Positions 1 to 10,368 of a stretch of 64,000 nucleotides of DNA are shown here, one piece after another. The notes beneath the pieces are model-generated. The model saw nothing but the letters and a program-made list of their open reading frames with translations, did not search any database and was not told where the DNA came from. The stretch covers positions 33,873-97,872 of the forward strand of contig JADNRX010000205.1 in assembly GCA_015501595.1 (NCBI GenBank). Direction: 5' to 3'. The position numbers were made by a program, and so were the translations under genes. Source of the DNA: Hymenopellis radicata (Eukaryota; Basidiomycota; Agaricomycetes; Agaricales; Physalacriaceae). How positions within the stretch are numbered: the first letter of the stretch is position 1; the number at the start of each line of letters is the position of its first letter.

Positions 1-295
1 GTAAATTCGCAGAACAACACTCTGTTAATGAACACTAAGCAGTCAGGTCTCTACCATGAACTCACGTCCGACTCGCTTTTCGCCATATAGATTTCGACAG
101 CGCCTGCTGCGCGGCGATATACACGAACTAAAAGTTCTATGGTATACTTGTAGTACAACTGAACGATATGTAAGTAAGGAATAAGTAAATTAATGTACTT
201 AAATGAAATGAAACGAATGTGAATACAACTGATTTAAATCCAACCATAAAGACACTAAAGAAGAACAAGCAAGAAATACTTAAATACTATGAATA

Positions 296-1418
296 TCACG
301 ACTTGTGCCGTAGATGCGGTGGTGGTATTGGAGGAACAGGAGGCAACGTCCGAGATGGCCCTGCAGTATGCCCGCGGAAGACCTGGTCGTACTCTGGCGG
401 CAGCGTCACCGCATCGTCGTCGTCCTCCACATCGGCGTGCACCGGCCCCGCATCCGTCTCCCGCCTCGGCACACGGTCGCGCGACGGAAGCCGCGACGTA
501 TGCGATACCGCCGTGTCCGTCGGTGAAGCAACTAGAGTACCCGTGCCCTTCGTGTACCCTCTGGGCTGGGAGAACGACGCCGACGACGTGACTGTCCCCG
601 TCGGCGTGTGGGTGACGGTGCTGAGGAGGAAGGGGCGGGGGTTGGACTCGGACATGCCCCGCTCGGTTTGGGGTGCGGCGAGGTTGCGGTGTCGTCTTCG
701 CCGGCAGAGGAAGACGACGGCGAGGAGGGCGACGAATGCGATGCCCCGACTATGCCGCCCACTATTGGGCCGACGGGCGTGGAGGAGGATGATGAGTCCA
801 AGGCCTTCGTTGAGGCCGACTCCGATGGAATAGCCACCGTCGCGATAACAGAGCTCGGGCTGAAACTCGAGACGGCATCCGGGTCTTCCACCTGGAGGAC
901 GAAGCGGTCTATGGTCAACTGCGACTTTCCGAACCGGGTGTCGTTCTGGTTTTTCAGGATGATTTCATGGATTCCAAAGTCGTCAAAGGTCTTCGTGAAT
1001 AGCGCAACCTGTGGCAACGATAAATGTATAGTCAAAAGCACACGGGGGGGGACGCACTGGAGGATTTTTGCCATCATCTGTCCGGTTCACGGCGTCGATG
1101 TCGATAAAGTTTGGAGCGTTGGGGTCGCAGTCGATGCAGATGGCGTACGAGCCGCCACAACAGCGGGGAATTCCAAAATAATAAAACGCATTCGCAGGCT
1201 CTATCAGCTCCATTCAATACCTCTTCAGCAGGAACAGACGAGCGCGACGCACCAGGAAACGTAAACGTAACATTCGCATTGAAGTCCTCTGTGGACGATA
1301 AGGTCCCCGTCTGGCCTACGCTGCTCGCATTATAGGACCCCGTGTTGAACCAGAACCCCGCGTATCTCAGATGGTCGGTATCCCGGTCGTCGTAGGTCAG
1401 ATTCTTTGCGCTGACCAT
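296..1418 (-). CDS. single-pass membrane protein, copy 1 of tandem family (frameshifted)
   Basis: Agaric-type surface membrane protein of unknown function. Exon 1 starts at the ATG at 1418 and opens with a YDDRD motif and a TFTFPG strand. After an intron near 1200-1240, exon 2 carries the AFYYFGIPRCCGG and ICIDC motifs. After a second intron near 1030-1080 comes FGIHEIILKN, then a Ser-rich stalk, a TM helix (ALLAVVFLC followed by RRRRHR) and a long Pro/Ser cytosolic tail ending in a PPEYDQVF-like segment. The TM helix is read only after a one-base frame shift near 743-747: the stalk frame ends in VGGIVG and the helix lies one base off. An obvious signal peptide is missing upstream, so the true start may lie in an unseen exon. 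Two further copies follow at 2588-3655 and 5032-6900. The function is not inferred. Confidence 0.65.
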
Positions 1419-2587
1419 AGCCAGCACATTCCCGACGACTCGGAAAAAGGGAAAGCGGATGGCACAACCCTTCGAGGATTGGCAAGTGGTGAGAAAAAGC
1501 GAAAGAGCAGAGGCGCAACGGCTCCGCCCGCCATTTTGAAAAGCCTCAACTGTCTAGAAGGTCAGTCGCCACGCTACCCTTTGGGTCACTGGAGACCGGA
1601 AGTAAATGTCAGAAATTTTCCGATCAGACGCACATCCTTGTTTTTGATGGGGATTTTGATCAAGTCCCTCCCCTCTCGACCTCATCGATGGCTTGGCCGA
1701 GGGCGACCGTGTACAGCCTACAGGATGCAACCGCCTTGTCTGTTTCGTTCACGCGGACTTCCTTGAGAGGTCGGATGTCGTGCGCTAATCTGGAGATGTA
1801 ACTTTACCAGTGTATTGCAGAAACGTGCGCTTGATTGCCCTAGCTATATCAAAGTCGTAGATATCCAATTCTTATCTGCAAGATCTCTTGCGTGATGTCG
1901 ATGGATGTCCAAGCATTCAATTTCTGGCGGTGATCAACATCAAGCCTTAATCACCATCGTCCATCTTTGTTCAAGCTTCATATTTGTGTCTGGCAGGAGT
2001 GATGGATCCATCCTACAAGAATCTTCAATAATGAAACATAGCAGAAACAGATCCATGCTCACCCTAAAGCAGCGGTACTTTCAAAAATATCTCCCATGAT
2101 CTCCTTCATCTTGTCAAATCCCTCCTGAGAAAGAAAATCGATATTCCAATCCCCTTCAAAGTTCAAGAAAATTATTGGGAATACGACCACCAGGGCTTGG
2201 ATGACCCCCGAAAGTGGAATTGATGTTGTATTTTAGTAGTAGCGACATCGCACTGGTACACGCCAAGTGAGGTTCCAAGTAGACTCAAACCCCACAAGGG
2301 AGGGAGAGCCACATCGACCATCGACCACATCACGTTGCTCAAGCCTGGCAGATATCACGATATGAAGACTGTTCTCGAGCCGCGTATAGCAAACTCATTC
2401 CCAAATGCACTGACAAGGGATAGTTTGAACACACCTGTGCGCCACATAAGTAAAATGATCCTGTAAAGGACTTGGAGATAATAGTATAGACAACGGGAGA
2501 TGATTAAGTAGCTGGTAAGTAAAAGTGGGAGGAATTCAAGTGCAACAATGTAAACACTAAAGAGGAAAAAAGAAGACACCTTTCATA
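1419..2587. other. intergenic, no gene seen
   Basis: The stretch has short open frames on both strands but none with family resemblance, exon-like composition or plausible splice pattern. It probably holds the 5' region of copy 1 and the 3' flank of copy 2. Confidence 0.5.
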
Positions 2588-3655
2588 TCAATCCTTCTGT
2601 GGTGCTGATGACGGTGACGGTACTGGAGGAAGGGGAGGCAAGGTCCTAGTAAGCCTATTCTGGGAAGCCCTCCGAAACACCTGGTCATACTCGGGAGGCT
2701 ACACTGCGTATCAGCATCGTCCTCATCATCGGGCTACACGGGACCCGCATCCGTCTCTCGACTGCGCGACGAACGTGGCGGGGCGGCGGACGTGCTACCG
2801 CTACTATCCGGGACCGTCTCGGTGGGCGCACGGACTGTAGAGCGGGAATGCTTCGAGGGATGCGATGTAGTAGCGGAAGCAAGAAGGAACGGCCCCGTCG
2901 CTGGAGCGGGTCGCTCTCGTTTAGCAGCGCGTCGCCGACGGCCCTGCCAGGCCATGAAGACCGCGACAAGGAAGGCAAGAAGTGCGGGAACACCCAGCGT
3001 GGCACCCACTATGAGGCCAAGGGGTGACTTGGATGGAGTAGTGGCGTCTGCAACAGCGGCAGCGGTCTGTGAGACGGAAGATGTCGAGCTTGAGCTGGAG
3101 CTCGAAACAGCATCCGAGTCTTCCACCTGCAGAACAAATTGATCCACAGTAATCTGCGATTCATTGAATCTGGTATCGTTGTTATTCTTGAGGATGATTT
3201 CATGTATGCCAAAGTCTTCGAAGGTGTATGAAAATAGTATGACCTAGAGAAATATAAATTATGGCTGCTAAGCATTCAATGCAAGATAATACACACAGGA
3301 GGGTTGCGACCGTCATCCGAACGGTTCACGGCGTCTATAGGCTTGAATTGGGGCGCGTCAGGATGGCAATCCACGCATATCGAGTAATTGCCCCCGCAGC
3401 ATTGTGGAATGCCATAATAATAAAACGCATTCGCAGGTTCTGTTAAGAGTGAGGCTGTTTTTCAGATATTCAAGCACTGAACGCACGAGGAAACGTGAAG
3501 GTCACTATAGCGTCGACATCTCGCGCTGTCGATAGAGTCCCCGTCCTCCCTACGTTGCTCGCATTCCAGGATCCATCGGTGAACCAGCTCGTTCCCGTGT
3601 ATTTTAGGTCAGTGAAATCCCGGTCGTCGTAGCTGACGTTCTTGAGGTTGACCAT
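2588..3655 (-). pseudogene. membrane protein, copy 2 (nonsense and frameshift in tail)
   Basis: Paralogue of the gene at 296-1418 with the same order: VNLKNVSYDDRD at the ATG (3655), TFTFP, intron, an AFYYYGIP and cysteine segment, FGIHEIILKNNND, QVED, Ser-rich stalk, a TM helix (LLAFLVAVFMAW) and a basic stop-transfer GRRRRAAKR. The cytosolic tail matches the paralogues to RETDAGPV and then meets TAG (2734-2736) where copy 3 has a GAG codon. The rest of the tail, including PPEYDQVF, is recognisable downstream only after a second stop and a frame change, ending near 2588. A hydrophobic stretch resembling a signal peptide (LPLSVLLTALFLPG) lies just upstream of 3655 in another frame. Either the tail is truncated by about 50 residues in a working gene, or this copy is dying. 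Confidence 0.65.
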
Positions 3656-3902
3656 GTATGTACTATGCCCCCTGGCAGGAACAGCGCAGTGAGGAGTACA
3701 GAGAGAGGGAGCAGACAGGTAAGAACATCACGCCTCAGCGTACAATACCAGCCATCATCAGGACGGGAGACCATGGCCGCGATTCAAAGGATGGCAGTTG
3801 GATGGTTTGGAAACGATGGCGAAAAATAGCTCGATCGAGTCACTCGATCCCGGCATTATTGACGGCATCTCGCCGTTAGACTCTGACCGTCACCAATCTT
3901 GC

Positions 3903-4013
3903 CAGTGTCTTATTGCTGGCCAGAAGTCCAAGGATGCTTTTTTGAGAATTTTCATTTCAGAGAGACCCGAGTGGAGATTTTCGGGCAGGTCGCACGTTCG
4001 AGCCCCGACCCCG
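3903..4013 (+). repeat. tRNA-like short interspersed repeat, copy a
   Basis: The segment contains a pol III A-box-like stretch (TGGCCAGAAGTCC) and, about 76 bases on, a B-box-like GTTCGAGCCCC. A diverged copy lies inverted at 4631-4732 with an identical 16-base core and the same A-to-B spacing. T-stem and acceptor pairing is not convincing, so it is read as a SINE-like derivative of a long-variable-arm tRNA (Leu/Ser class) rather than a working tRNA. Confidence 0.45.
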
Positions 4014-4630
4014 TCTCAAGATTACCTCTGTAATATTGCACTTGTGCATGTGCTGTGAGCCCTAGGTGATCCCATAGACGCTATTAGCTAGGGGAACACC
4101 GTTCCCAGATGTGGGAAGCTCCAGAATTCGAGCAGGGAACAGATACGAGAGGTCACGTGATCGGCGCGATTTCTCCGAATTAGGCGCTGCGTGCGCCACA
4201 CTGCCTCGTGAGACAGACAGGGCCTCATAAAGCCTCAAATGTATCCCATTTTCCCCTGTTGTTGCACATTACTTACTGAGGGTGTGTCCTTGGCTTCTTG
4301 AATACTCTTCTCAAGAATTAGTATGTACTTATAGATGTAGTAAGTAGACTCATTTTCACAGCTTCTATTTTTCAGAGGAGCTGGTCTAGAAGCTCTGACA
4401 CATGCTCTGAAGGTGGCTTATCACATAGCAGAGGTATCCGGCCAGCAATACACATAACAGAGGTATCTGGCTGAAGGGTTCTCAATCAGACCATGAAAGT
4501 AGCCTAGTACTGCAAGTTGCCGTCATCCCAAGAAGGGCTCCGAAGTACTCTTATCTCATTCATCTGGTTTGTCTCACTCAACGGGGAAGAGTATGTGGTG
4601 AGATAGATTGAGCAAACTATTGTGCTCTAA

Positions 4631-4732
4631 CGGGGACTTGAACCAGCGACCTTCCGAAATGACAAATTGATCGATGAAATACAACTGTTTTTGAAAAATC
4701 AACCTTGGACTTCTGGCCGACGGTAAGTGTCT
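4631..4732 (-). repeat. tRNA-like short interspersed repeat, copy b (inverted)
   Basis: Inverted diverged partner of 3903-4013. On the minus strand it reads GGCCAGAAGTCCAAGG (core identical to copy a), then GGTTCAAGTCCCC about 75 bases later, matching the B-box consensus. The two copies enclose about 620 bp in which no gene is seen, so they could instead be diverged terminal inverted repeats of one element. Confidence 0.45.
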
Positions 4733-5031
4733 GGGAGATCCTGTCCAGTGTCTAGTTCGCCCTCCTCTTTCTGCGCAAGCATATCGTCACATACTGATAT
4801 CTTCCCCAGACGAATTTACTGGACTTCGAAGCTACAGCACTTTAGTTTGCCAACTTCGAAAAGTGCGCGCCACATTGTATCTGGCAAGGGCTACACTATC
4901 TTACAGTAATTCGATAGTATGAATGGCTATATCTGGTAAGATGGTAAGAAAAGGTGGTATGTATACCAGTAAAACCCAACGAAGTAAACCCTAGAGAGAG
5001 AAAATAAACAACAAACGTCAAGTTTTGTATA

Positions 5032-6900
5032 TCAAGGCTTCCGCAACGATGATGGCATCGGGGGAGGCAACGTCCTCGTACGTGATCCCGCCCTATGGAA
5101 CACCTGCTCATACTCAGGAGGCAGTGTAGCCAACTCATCACGATCATCATCTGCGTCGGGCTCAACGGGACCCGCATCTGTCTCGCGCCTTGGCAGACGG
5201 TCGCGCGACAGTTGATGCTGCGGGACTCCCAATGAGCTACTACTACTCTGAATCATCTCAGAGGCCGTAGTGACTGGAGAGCTTTTGGTACGAGAATGCT
5301 TTGAAGGATACAAGACTTGGCTTCGCTTCGCTACGCCCCGATTTACTGGCACTAGGAGCATTGACTTCGCTTCGCTCTGTTACGGCAGGACTTTTTTATC
5401 GTGTCGAGAAGTTTAAGAGCTTAGAGGATACGCGAGGACACATCAAGGGACACATTCAACTTAGAAGTACAGTACTTTGTCCTACTTTAACCCATGGCAA
5501 TATGTAGACCCCGGGACAAAAAGAAATCTGGAAAACATTCAGCGAGTTCTCCAAGAAGAATCCAATCATATGTACCTGGGCCAAGCCTCAGAAACTTACT
5601 GACCTCAACCCTCTGGTCATACAACGAGAAGGAGGAGAACCGGCATTGCGACCGGAAAGGAATCGGTTCATACACGCGATGAGCGAGACTCAACCGCGAG
5701 ATGACCGATTGATCTGAGTGAAAGTGCGCATGCCGCGGGGAAAATGTCGTAGGTGTCAGGTAGGTGTAAACCAACGCGTCCACCAACAAAAAACAGTGGA
5801 CGGGGGCATTCGGGTCGTGGATGACGTTGGTCCTCTGGTTAGACCTGGGTTAGACATGTCGGGTCGGCGAAACATCAACTGTCGAAAGGTAGGTAAAAGT
5901 CAACCCAGGCAGCTTTGTACTGCGCGTGAAAGACGGCGTGCTGCGGACAGCACAGTTGCAGGCAGCGGTTGAGAGAGGAGCCACGGGCCATTTCGAGCGG
6001 TGAAAGGAAGGATGTAGAGAGGAATCAGCATTTTGGGGATTTCGGACCGAGGACGATGATAACAAACAGAGGACAACGAAATGGTGTAGTTTCGTTAATA
6101 TATGTGTTATAAGGTAGATGAAGTGGGTGCTGAACCAACGAGAAATGGGTGTGGCGCCTCTGCAATGCCACGCTCTGTTCCACCTGTAGCAGCAGCACGT
6201 CGATGACGTTGACGCCGCCGACACAGAAATAGCGCCACCAGGAAACCAACAAACGCAACAGCACCGCCGGCTATGACGCCAGTGGGTAGCTCGGATGATG
6301 TAGGATTTGATGTGGGGACAGCGGTCGTTTCAGAGGATGTCGATAGTTGAGACGCGGAGGAGGACGGCGACGTGAACGCGGTCGATGTTGAACTCGCCCC
6401 AGCATCCGGATCTCGCACCTGGAGAACGAATTGATCCACAGTTATCTGGGATTTGTTGAATCTGCTATCGTTTTCGTTCTTGAGGATGATTGAATGTACG
6501 GCAAAGTCATTGAAAGTTTGCGAAAATAGAACGAGTCCTGAGACGTGAACGGGAGTTGGGAAATAGCATCTTGCATCCGCTGTCGGCGGCGGATCGGTCG
6601 TGGACCAAATGACTCTTGTCGAGAGTCGTCGTGGGTGTTCCGTAGGGATGGGACGGGTATTCTGGAGGTCGCTCGATTCGACATCCAGTAGTCGTATCGC
6701 TTGTATTTCGAGGCCGTATTCGCGACCTATCGTAGTAGCGAAAAAAAGTGTAAAACCAGCGCAGTGCTGGCCTTCTTATCCGTCGATATTCGCTAGGCAA
6801 CAGTATAGGATTGCGAATCAAAGGAAAACAAAAGGCAAGCAGGATGGTTGTAGTAGGTGGTTAAGTCATGTCTACCCCAGTCCGTATCGTAAAACGCAGT
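5032..6900 (-). pseudogene. membrane protein, copy 3 (split by about 0.8 kb insertion)
   Basis: Third family member. The 5' half (about 6900 to 6107) gives a poorly defined ectodomain, then FAVHSIILKNENDSRFN, QVRDPDA, Ser/Thr stalk, a TM helix (GGAVAFVGFLVALFLC), a basic RRRQRHRR segment and PFLVGSAPTS, where the frame stops. The 3' half (about 5320 to 5032) resumes with YPSKHSRTKSS, RETDAGPV and PPEYEQVFHRAG. In copy 2 these blocks are adjacent (ATTSHPSKHS), so roughly 5321-6106 is extra DNA. A retained intron is possible, but about 0.8 kb would be far longer than the other introns here. The N-terminal YDDRD motif is not visible, so the gene is likely non-functional. Confidence 0.55.
5321..6106. 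other. insertion of unknown nature inside membrane-protein copy 3
   Basis: Inferred by comparison with copies 1 and 2, where flanking protein blocks are contiguous. Near its left end the stretch has CTTCGCTTCGCT twice, about 50 bases apart. No convincing ORF, terminal inverted repeat or target duplication was found by eye. Candidate short shared flanks (GAAGGAT and ATAAGGTAGAT) are too weak to call. Confidence 0.4.
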
Positions 6901-7930
6901 CATAAGATGGTGCACTGCGTAGAGCCGTAGATTATGGACGGTCCGAATATGACTCGAATGAGGTCATTCGATTGACATTCGAAGAACATTCGATCCAGAT
7001 CATAGCTTTTTAGAATATAGCTAGAATTGTCGGAATCCAAGCACATTTCAGCCATATTCTAGATAGCTCAGGCAGCGTGACCACTAAGTTCTATCTTCGT
7101 CGTGTCGCATTGTGTCAACACCATTATACTCCAACATTGACCGGCAAGCCGATTAATGCTTATTGACTTCTTACGACGACGGCTACAAACGGCTACGATG
7201 ACACGGCCGCCCCTCCCTTTTAACCAACCGACGACCTTAAAACCTTGATGCAGATACGACGAGCACGGCAGACGCCTCTGACCGGAAGATCCAACTTGTG
7301 CTGAAAGCCCCGTACCACAAACAGAAGGCACTGCATATCAAGAAGCTCGATGGATGGAGGAATCAGTAGAGGCCTAGTCTGTTTTTGGTTGGCAGGCCGA
7401 TGTAGAAGCTGGGCCTTCGGTGTTTGCCGAGATCACGTGCCATCAAGTTCGACGCGCGTCGTCCCATTAGTCTCTTGAAAACATCTGAATTACGCGTAAT
7501 GTTCCTTGTCTTGCTGCTATTTACTCTGCTGATGAATGTTACTTCCTGGTAATATGTGGATTTGGTGAAAACACTGTGCAATTCGCCGGGATTGAGACCT
7601 TGGTGAGAGCCCGGTACCGTTCAGGTCCGAGCAGTCTAAATTCATGTTTGTTGCTCTAAACCAAAGGCAGGTGCCTTAGTAGACTCAAAGCAATACAATT
7701 TGCCCCTGTCAAAGAGATGAACATGCAAATATGGCGGGAACGAGCTGGAAATTGTCGTCCGAATTGGGATTCCGCATTCGTCGGTCCACATTCGGTTGTC
7801 CGCATTCGTCTGTCCGGATTCGTCTGTCCCGATTAGGACGAAGGCCCAGCTCCTACATCAAGGGCGCGACTGAAATCAGACTACTATAAACGGAACTTGT
7901 TGCGGATTTATAGTAGGCTGACTACGGGAG
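6901..7930. other. intergenic, no gene seen
   Basis: No supported gene. Around 7770-7835 there are four or five degenerate copies of a unit like GCATTCGTCNGTCC. An AT-rich part near 6940-7010 repeats ATTCGA. Both look like decayed repeat DNA. Confidence 0.4.
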
Positions 7931-7938
7931 ACTAGTAG

Positions 7939-8356
7939 AGGCCCTGGGAAGCTCCCCTACACCGCCGGCGAGCCTCAGAGCCTCAAATATTCAATTTTTT
8001 GGCCCTAAAAAGACCTCAAATATTCAAAAATCGCTGGGGATGTCACGTACTGTGATGGCAGTCACACACCTTGAAAATTCGATTTTCTTGCTGCTCGGCA
8101 GTGCTGGGCGTCGTTGTAGGTTGATTTACCTATCATACGACGGCGAAACTGCTCATCCATGTCCGGCCTACTCCAAAACCATAGCTCTGCCAGGTTGGTG
8201 TTGGAGGTCCTCCTCAGCCTCTGAAATATTCAAAATTTCGCTGGGCTTTGGGCTCTCAGAGCCTCAAATATTCAAATATTCGCCGCGATTTTGGCACATT
8301 TTGGTCCTCGAATATTCAATTTTTCGCCGGCGGTCTAGGGGAGCTTCCCGGGGCCT
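7939..8356. mobile_element. 418-bp MITE with 33-bp terminal inverted repeats
   Basis: The left end 7939-7971 and the inverted right end 8324-8356 match at 31 of 33 positions (both begin AGGCCC, then GGGAAGCTCCCCTA and ACCGCCGGCGA). Flanks are ACTAGTAG (7931-7938) and ATCAGTAG (8357-8364), an imperfect 8-bp target duplication that would fit an hAT-type origin. The interior carries about five spaced copies of a unit like CCTCAAATATTCAAWWWTCGC, probably subterminal transposase-binding repeats. There is no coding capacity, so it would be mobilised in trans. The open frame at 8040-8465 runs across the right end and is not a gene. Confidence 0.85.
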
Positions 8357-8364
8357 ATCAGTAG

Positions 8365-8772
8365 CGACGCAATGGCTCAACCGCATGCGGGCAGACACGA
8401 GTGGGGGCAGTCGGCTCACGTGCTTGAGGATGGAATGTGTGTGGAATGTGGGCAGAATGAGCTGATTACGGGCAGAGTACAGAATGCTAGGATCTAGTAC
8501 GAATGTAACCCGAATCTGGCTAAAATTGTCGCATTGCGATCAGATTACGGAATCCTAAAATCGGCTACATCGCCATGCGGAGGGGAGTCCCAAATTGGGT
8601 AAGCACACCGAAATACACCGATTTTCCCCGACGACACCGATTTTACACCGATTGAAACCGATGATGCACGTGGCCCAAGTCACGCCTCGGTCAGTACTCG
8701 CCCGAGCGAGAGTTCGAAACCTCCCTCTTTTTTTCCTTATTTGAGCCCTAACCCTAACCCCCCCCTCCCCTA

Positions 8773-8803
<31 letters not shown>

Positions 8804-8892
8804 TCCATTAAAAATTGCGTTGCCTGGTGAGTGAACTGTGGCGCACGCACGCGTCCAGAAGTAGGTCACCAACATGTACATACTCTATAATG
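8365..8892. other. intergenic with interstitial telomere-like repeat and poly-T
   Basis: At 8745-8765 there are two CCCTAA units, the complement of the TTAGGG telomere repeat usual in fungi, followed by a C-rich stretch and a run of about 27 T (8773-8799). Upstream near 8600-8660 the unit ACACCGAT recurs several times. No gene is seen. Confidence 0.5.
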
Positions 8893-9281
8893 TTATATAC
8901 ACGTTCCTCTTAATGTAATAAACGCAGCGGGGCACGGAGAGTCGATATCGGCGCGGCGCGAAATGCTCAAGAGAGCATTTCGCATACCGGCGACGAAATC
9001 ATTACGAAATAGGAGTGGAGTGCTGGTGAATGGCATTCCTCTACGGAGACGAAGGAAGTGGCAAGGTTGCGACACTGCGCGCCGATGAAACTGATGGACA
9101 TCGATTCTGAGAATAAGGGGTTCCGGAGAAGAAGGAGCAGTGGAAACGGAAATTGGAGAAGGAGGAAAGTCGTTGTCCTTGTGAGGCGAACGAGCGTTAG
9201 AATTGTCAGAGGAAGACGCGGTCTGAGAGTGATCGTAGTAGCCGTGCGGTGAAAACGGAGTAGAATCTGGGGTAGGAGGTT
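8893..9281 (-). pseudogene. possible 3' part of a Ser/Pro-rich coding exon split by hAT element
   Basis: On the minus strand, just downstream of the hAT element, one frame reads a Ser/Pro-rich segment (PPTPDSTPFSPHGYYDHS, then SSSDNSNARSPHKD) and stays open to the stop at 8893. If the element and one target copy are removed, this frame joins the open frame SLFDSPRPQTPDSPKSQ that lies at 10369-10480, interrupted only by a TAA just after the target site where CAA (Gln) would continue the Gln/Pro run. The element therefore probably landed in a coding exon, perhaps the C-terminal region of the RRM gene to its right. The distal part (after about 9100) is less convincing. Confidence 0.35.
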
Positions 9282-9289
9282 ATGGTGGC
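9282..9289. repeat. 8-bp target-site duplication, left copy
   Basis: ATGGTGGC directly before the left end of the element at 9290. An identical copy follows the right end. Confidence 0.9.
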
Positions 9290-10360
9290 TAGACCTGGGC
9301 ACGAGTGTTGGGTGTTTAAGGGTGCACCCGGGTGCACCCGCACTCGGCACTCGGGTGCCGAGTGTATGCCCTATACGAGTAGAGTGTTATCACGGGTGCC
9401 TACCCGAGTGCGGGTGTCTGCCTTTGGCCACGAGTACCCGCGGGCAGACACCCGCCTAACACTCGCATTTTTTGCGAATTTTTGCGATTTTATTTGATTT
9501 ATTTGAGCTCAAAAAACTCATCACAAAGATGTGTTCTCGCGATCCGGCGTACCGGCCGACATCCGCGAAAGGACGCGTAAGCGTCTATCGTTCTACTCTC
9601 TCCCTCTCCCACCATCATGTCCATGGACCGTTGCTCGACCTTGAGTCGGCAACGAAGACACTGGCGCTCGACTCTATGTCGGCGTCTATGTAATGGAGAA
9701 CGACTTTAAGTCGTCTCCACAGCGGATATATCGCCAGTCGGACGTGTAAGCCTCCCAAACGAGGCAGCAGGACTATTGGCGCTCGACTTATAGTCGACGT
9801 CCGTGTACTACAAGCAGGAGACGCTACCCGCCACGCTGAACAGCGTGCTTGAGGAGCGGGGGCGGCGGATATGGGCGCCACGTCATCTGCTAGTGACGTG
9901 GCGGATCGGTACGTCTTTTTGCTTTGTTTTTTGTCTCAGCGGTGTTCTCTTTACTACTAACCATTATTTACAGGTTACTTCCATTGTTGGCGGGTAAGCC
10001 CTCCAATGAGGCACCATACTGAATCTCTTTCCCACCTCCCCTCTTCCTTCACCCGTTCACCTCTCCACACCACTCGCATCATTGGTCATGCACCGCCGAT
10101 GCTCCTCCCGCAATTGCTGGAGGATGCAGGCGTGGCATGAGGTGACCGCGAGCTGAGGTGGAGGATGTGGGTGTACACGGGTACACCTGCCACCATACAC
10201 GGGTGGTCGACACTCGCGGGTGGTAAAACACCCGCGAATGGGTGCCGCACTCGAGTGTCGCACTCGGGTGTCACTCGAGTGCGGGTGTCCGGCTCAGAGC
10301 CGCGAATGACCCGTCCTACGAGTGCGAATGCACCCGAGTGCGCACTCGTGCCCAGGTCTA
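9290..10360. mobile_element. 1,071-bp non-autonomous hAT-type DNA transposon
   Basis: The element begins TAGACCTGGGCACGAGTG and ends with its exact inverse. It is flanked by a perfect 8-bp duplication ATGGTGGC (9282-9289 and 10361-10368), the size made by hAT transposases. Subterminal zones of about 200 bp at each end are packed with direct and inverted copies of short units such as CACCCG, CGGGTG and ACTCG. The interior holds several small hairpins (for example GGAGAACGAC paired with GTCGTCTCC near 9693-9720). No transposase frame is present, so it depends on an hAT transposase elsewhere. The perfect target duplication suggests a fairly recent insertion. Confidence 0.93.
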
Positions 10361-10368
10361 ATGGTGGC
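10361..10368. repeat. 8-bp target-site duplication, right copy
   Basis: ATGGTGGC immediately after the element's right end, identical to 9282-9289. Confidence 0.9.

Noticed and set aside
3990..4645. Functional tRNA genes
   Set aside because: A- and B-box-like words are present, but T-stem and acceptor-stem pairing fail in both copies, so a SINE-like repeat is preferred.
8040..8465. 141-residue plus-strand ORF
   Set aside because: It lies almost wholly inside the MITE and crosses its right inverted repeat, so it is a chance frame.
8700..8740. tRNA-like GTTCGAAACC followed by a T run
   Set aside because: The flanking bases do not form a T-stem and no A box lies upstream at the right distance.
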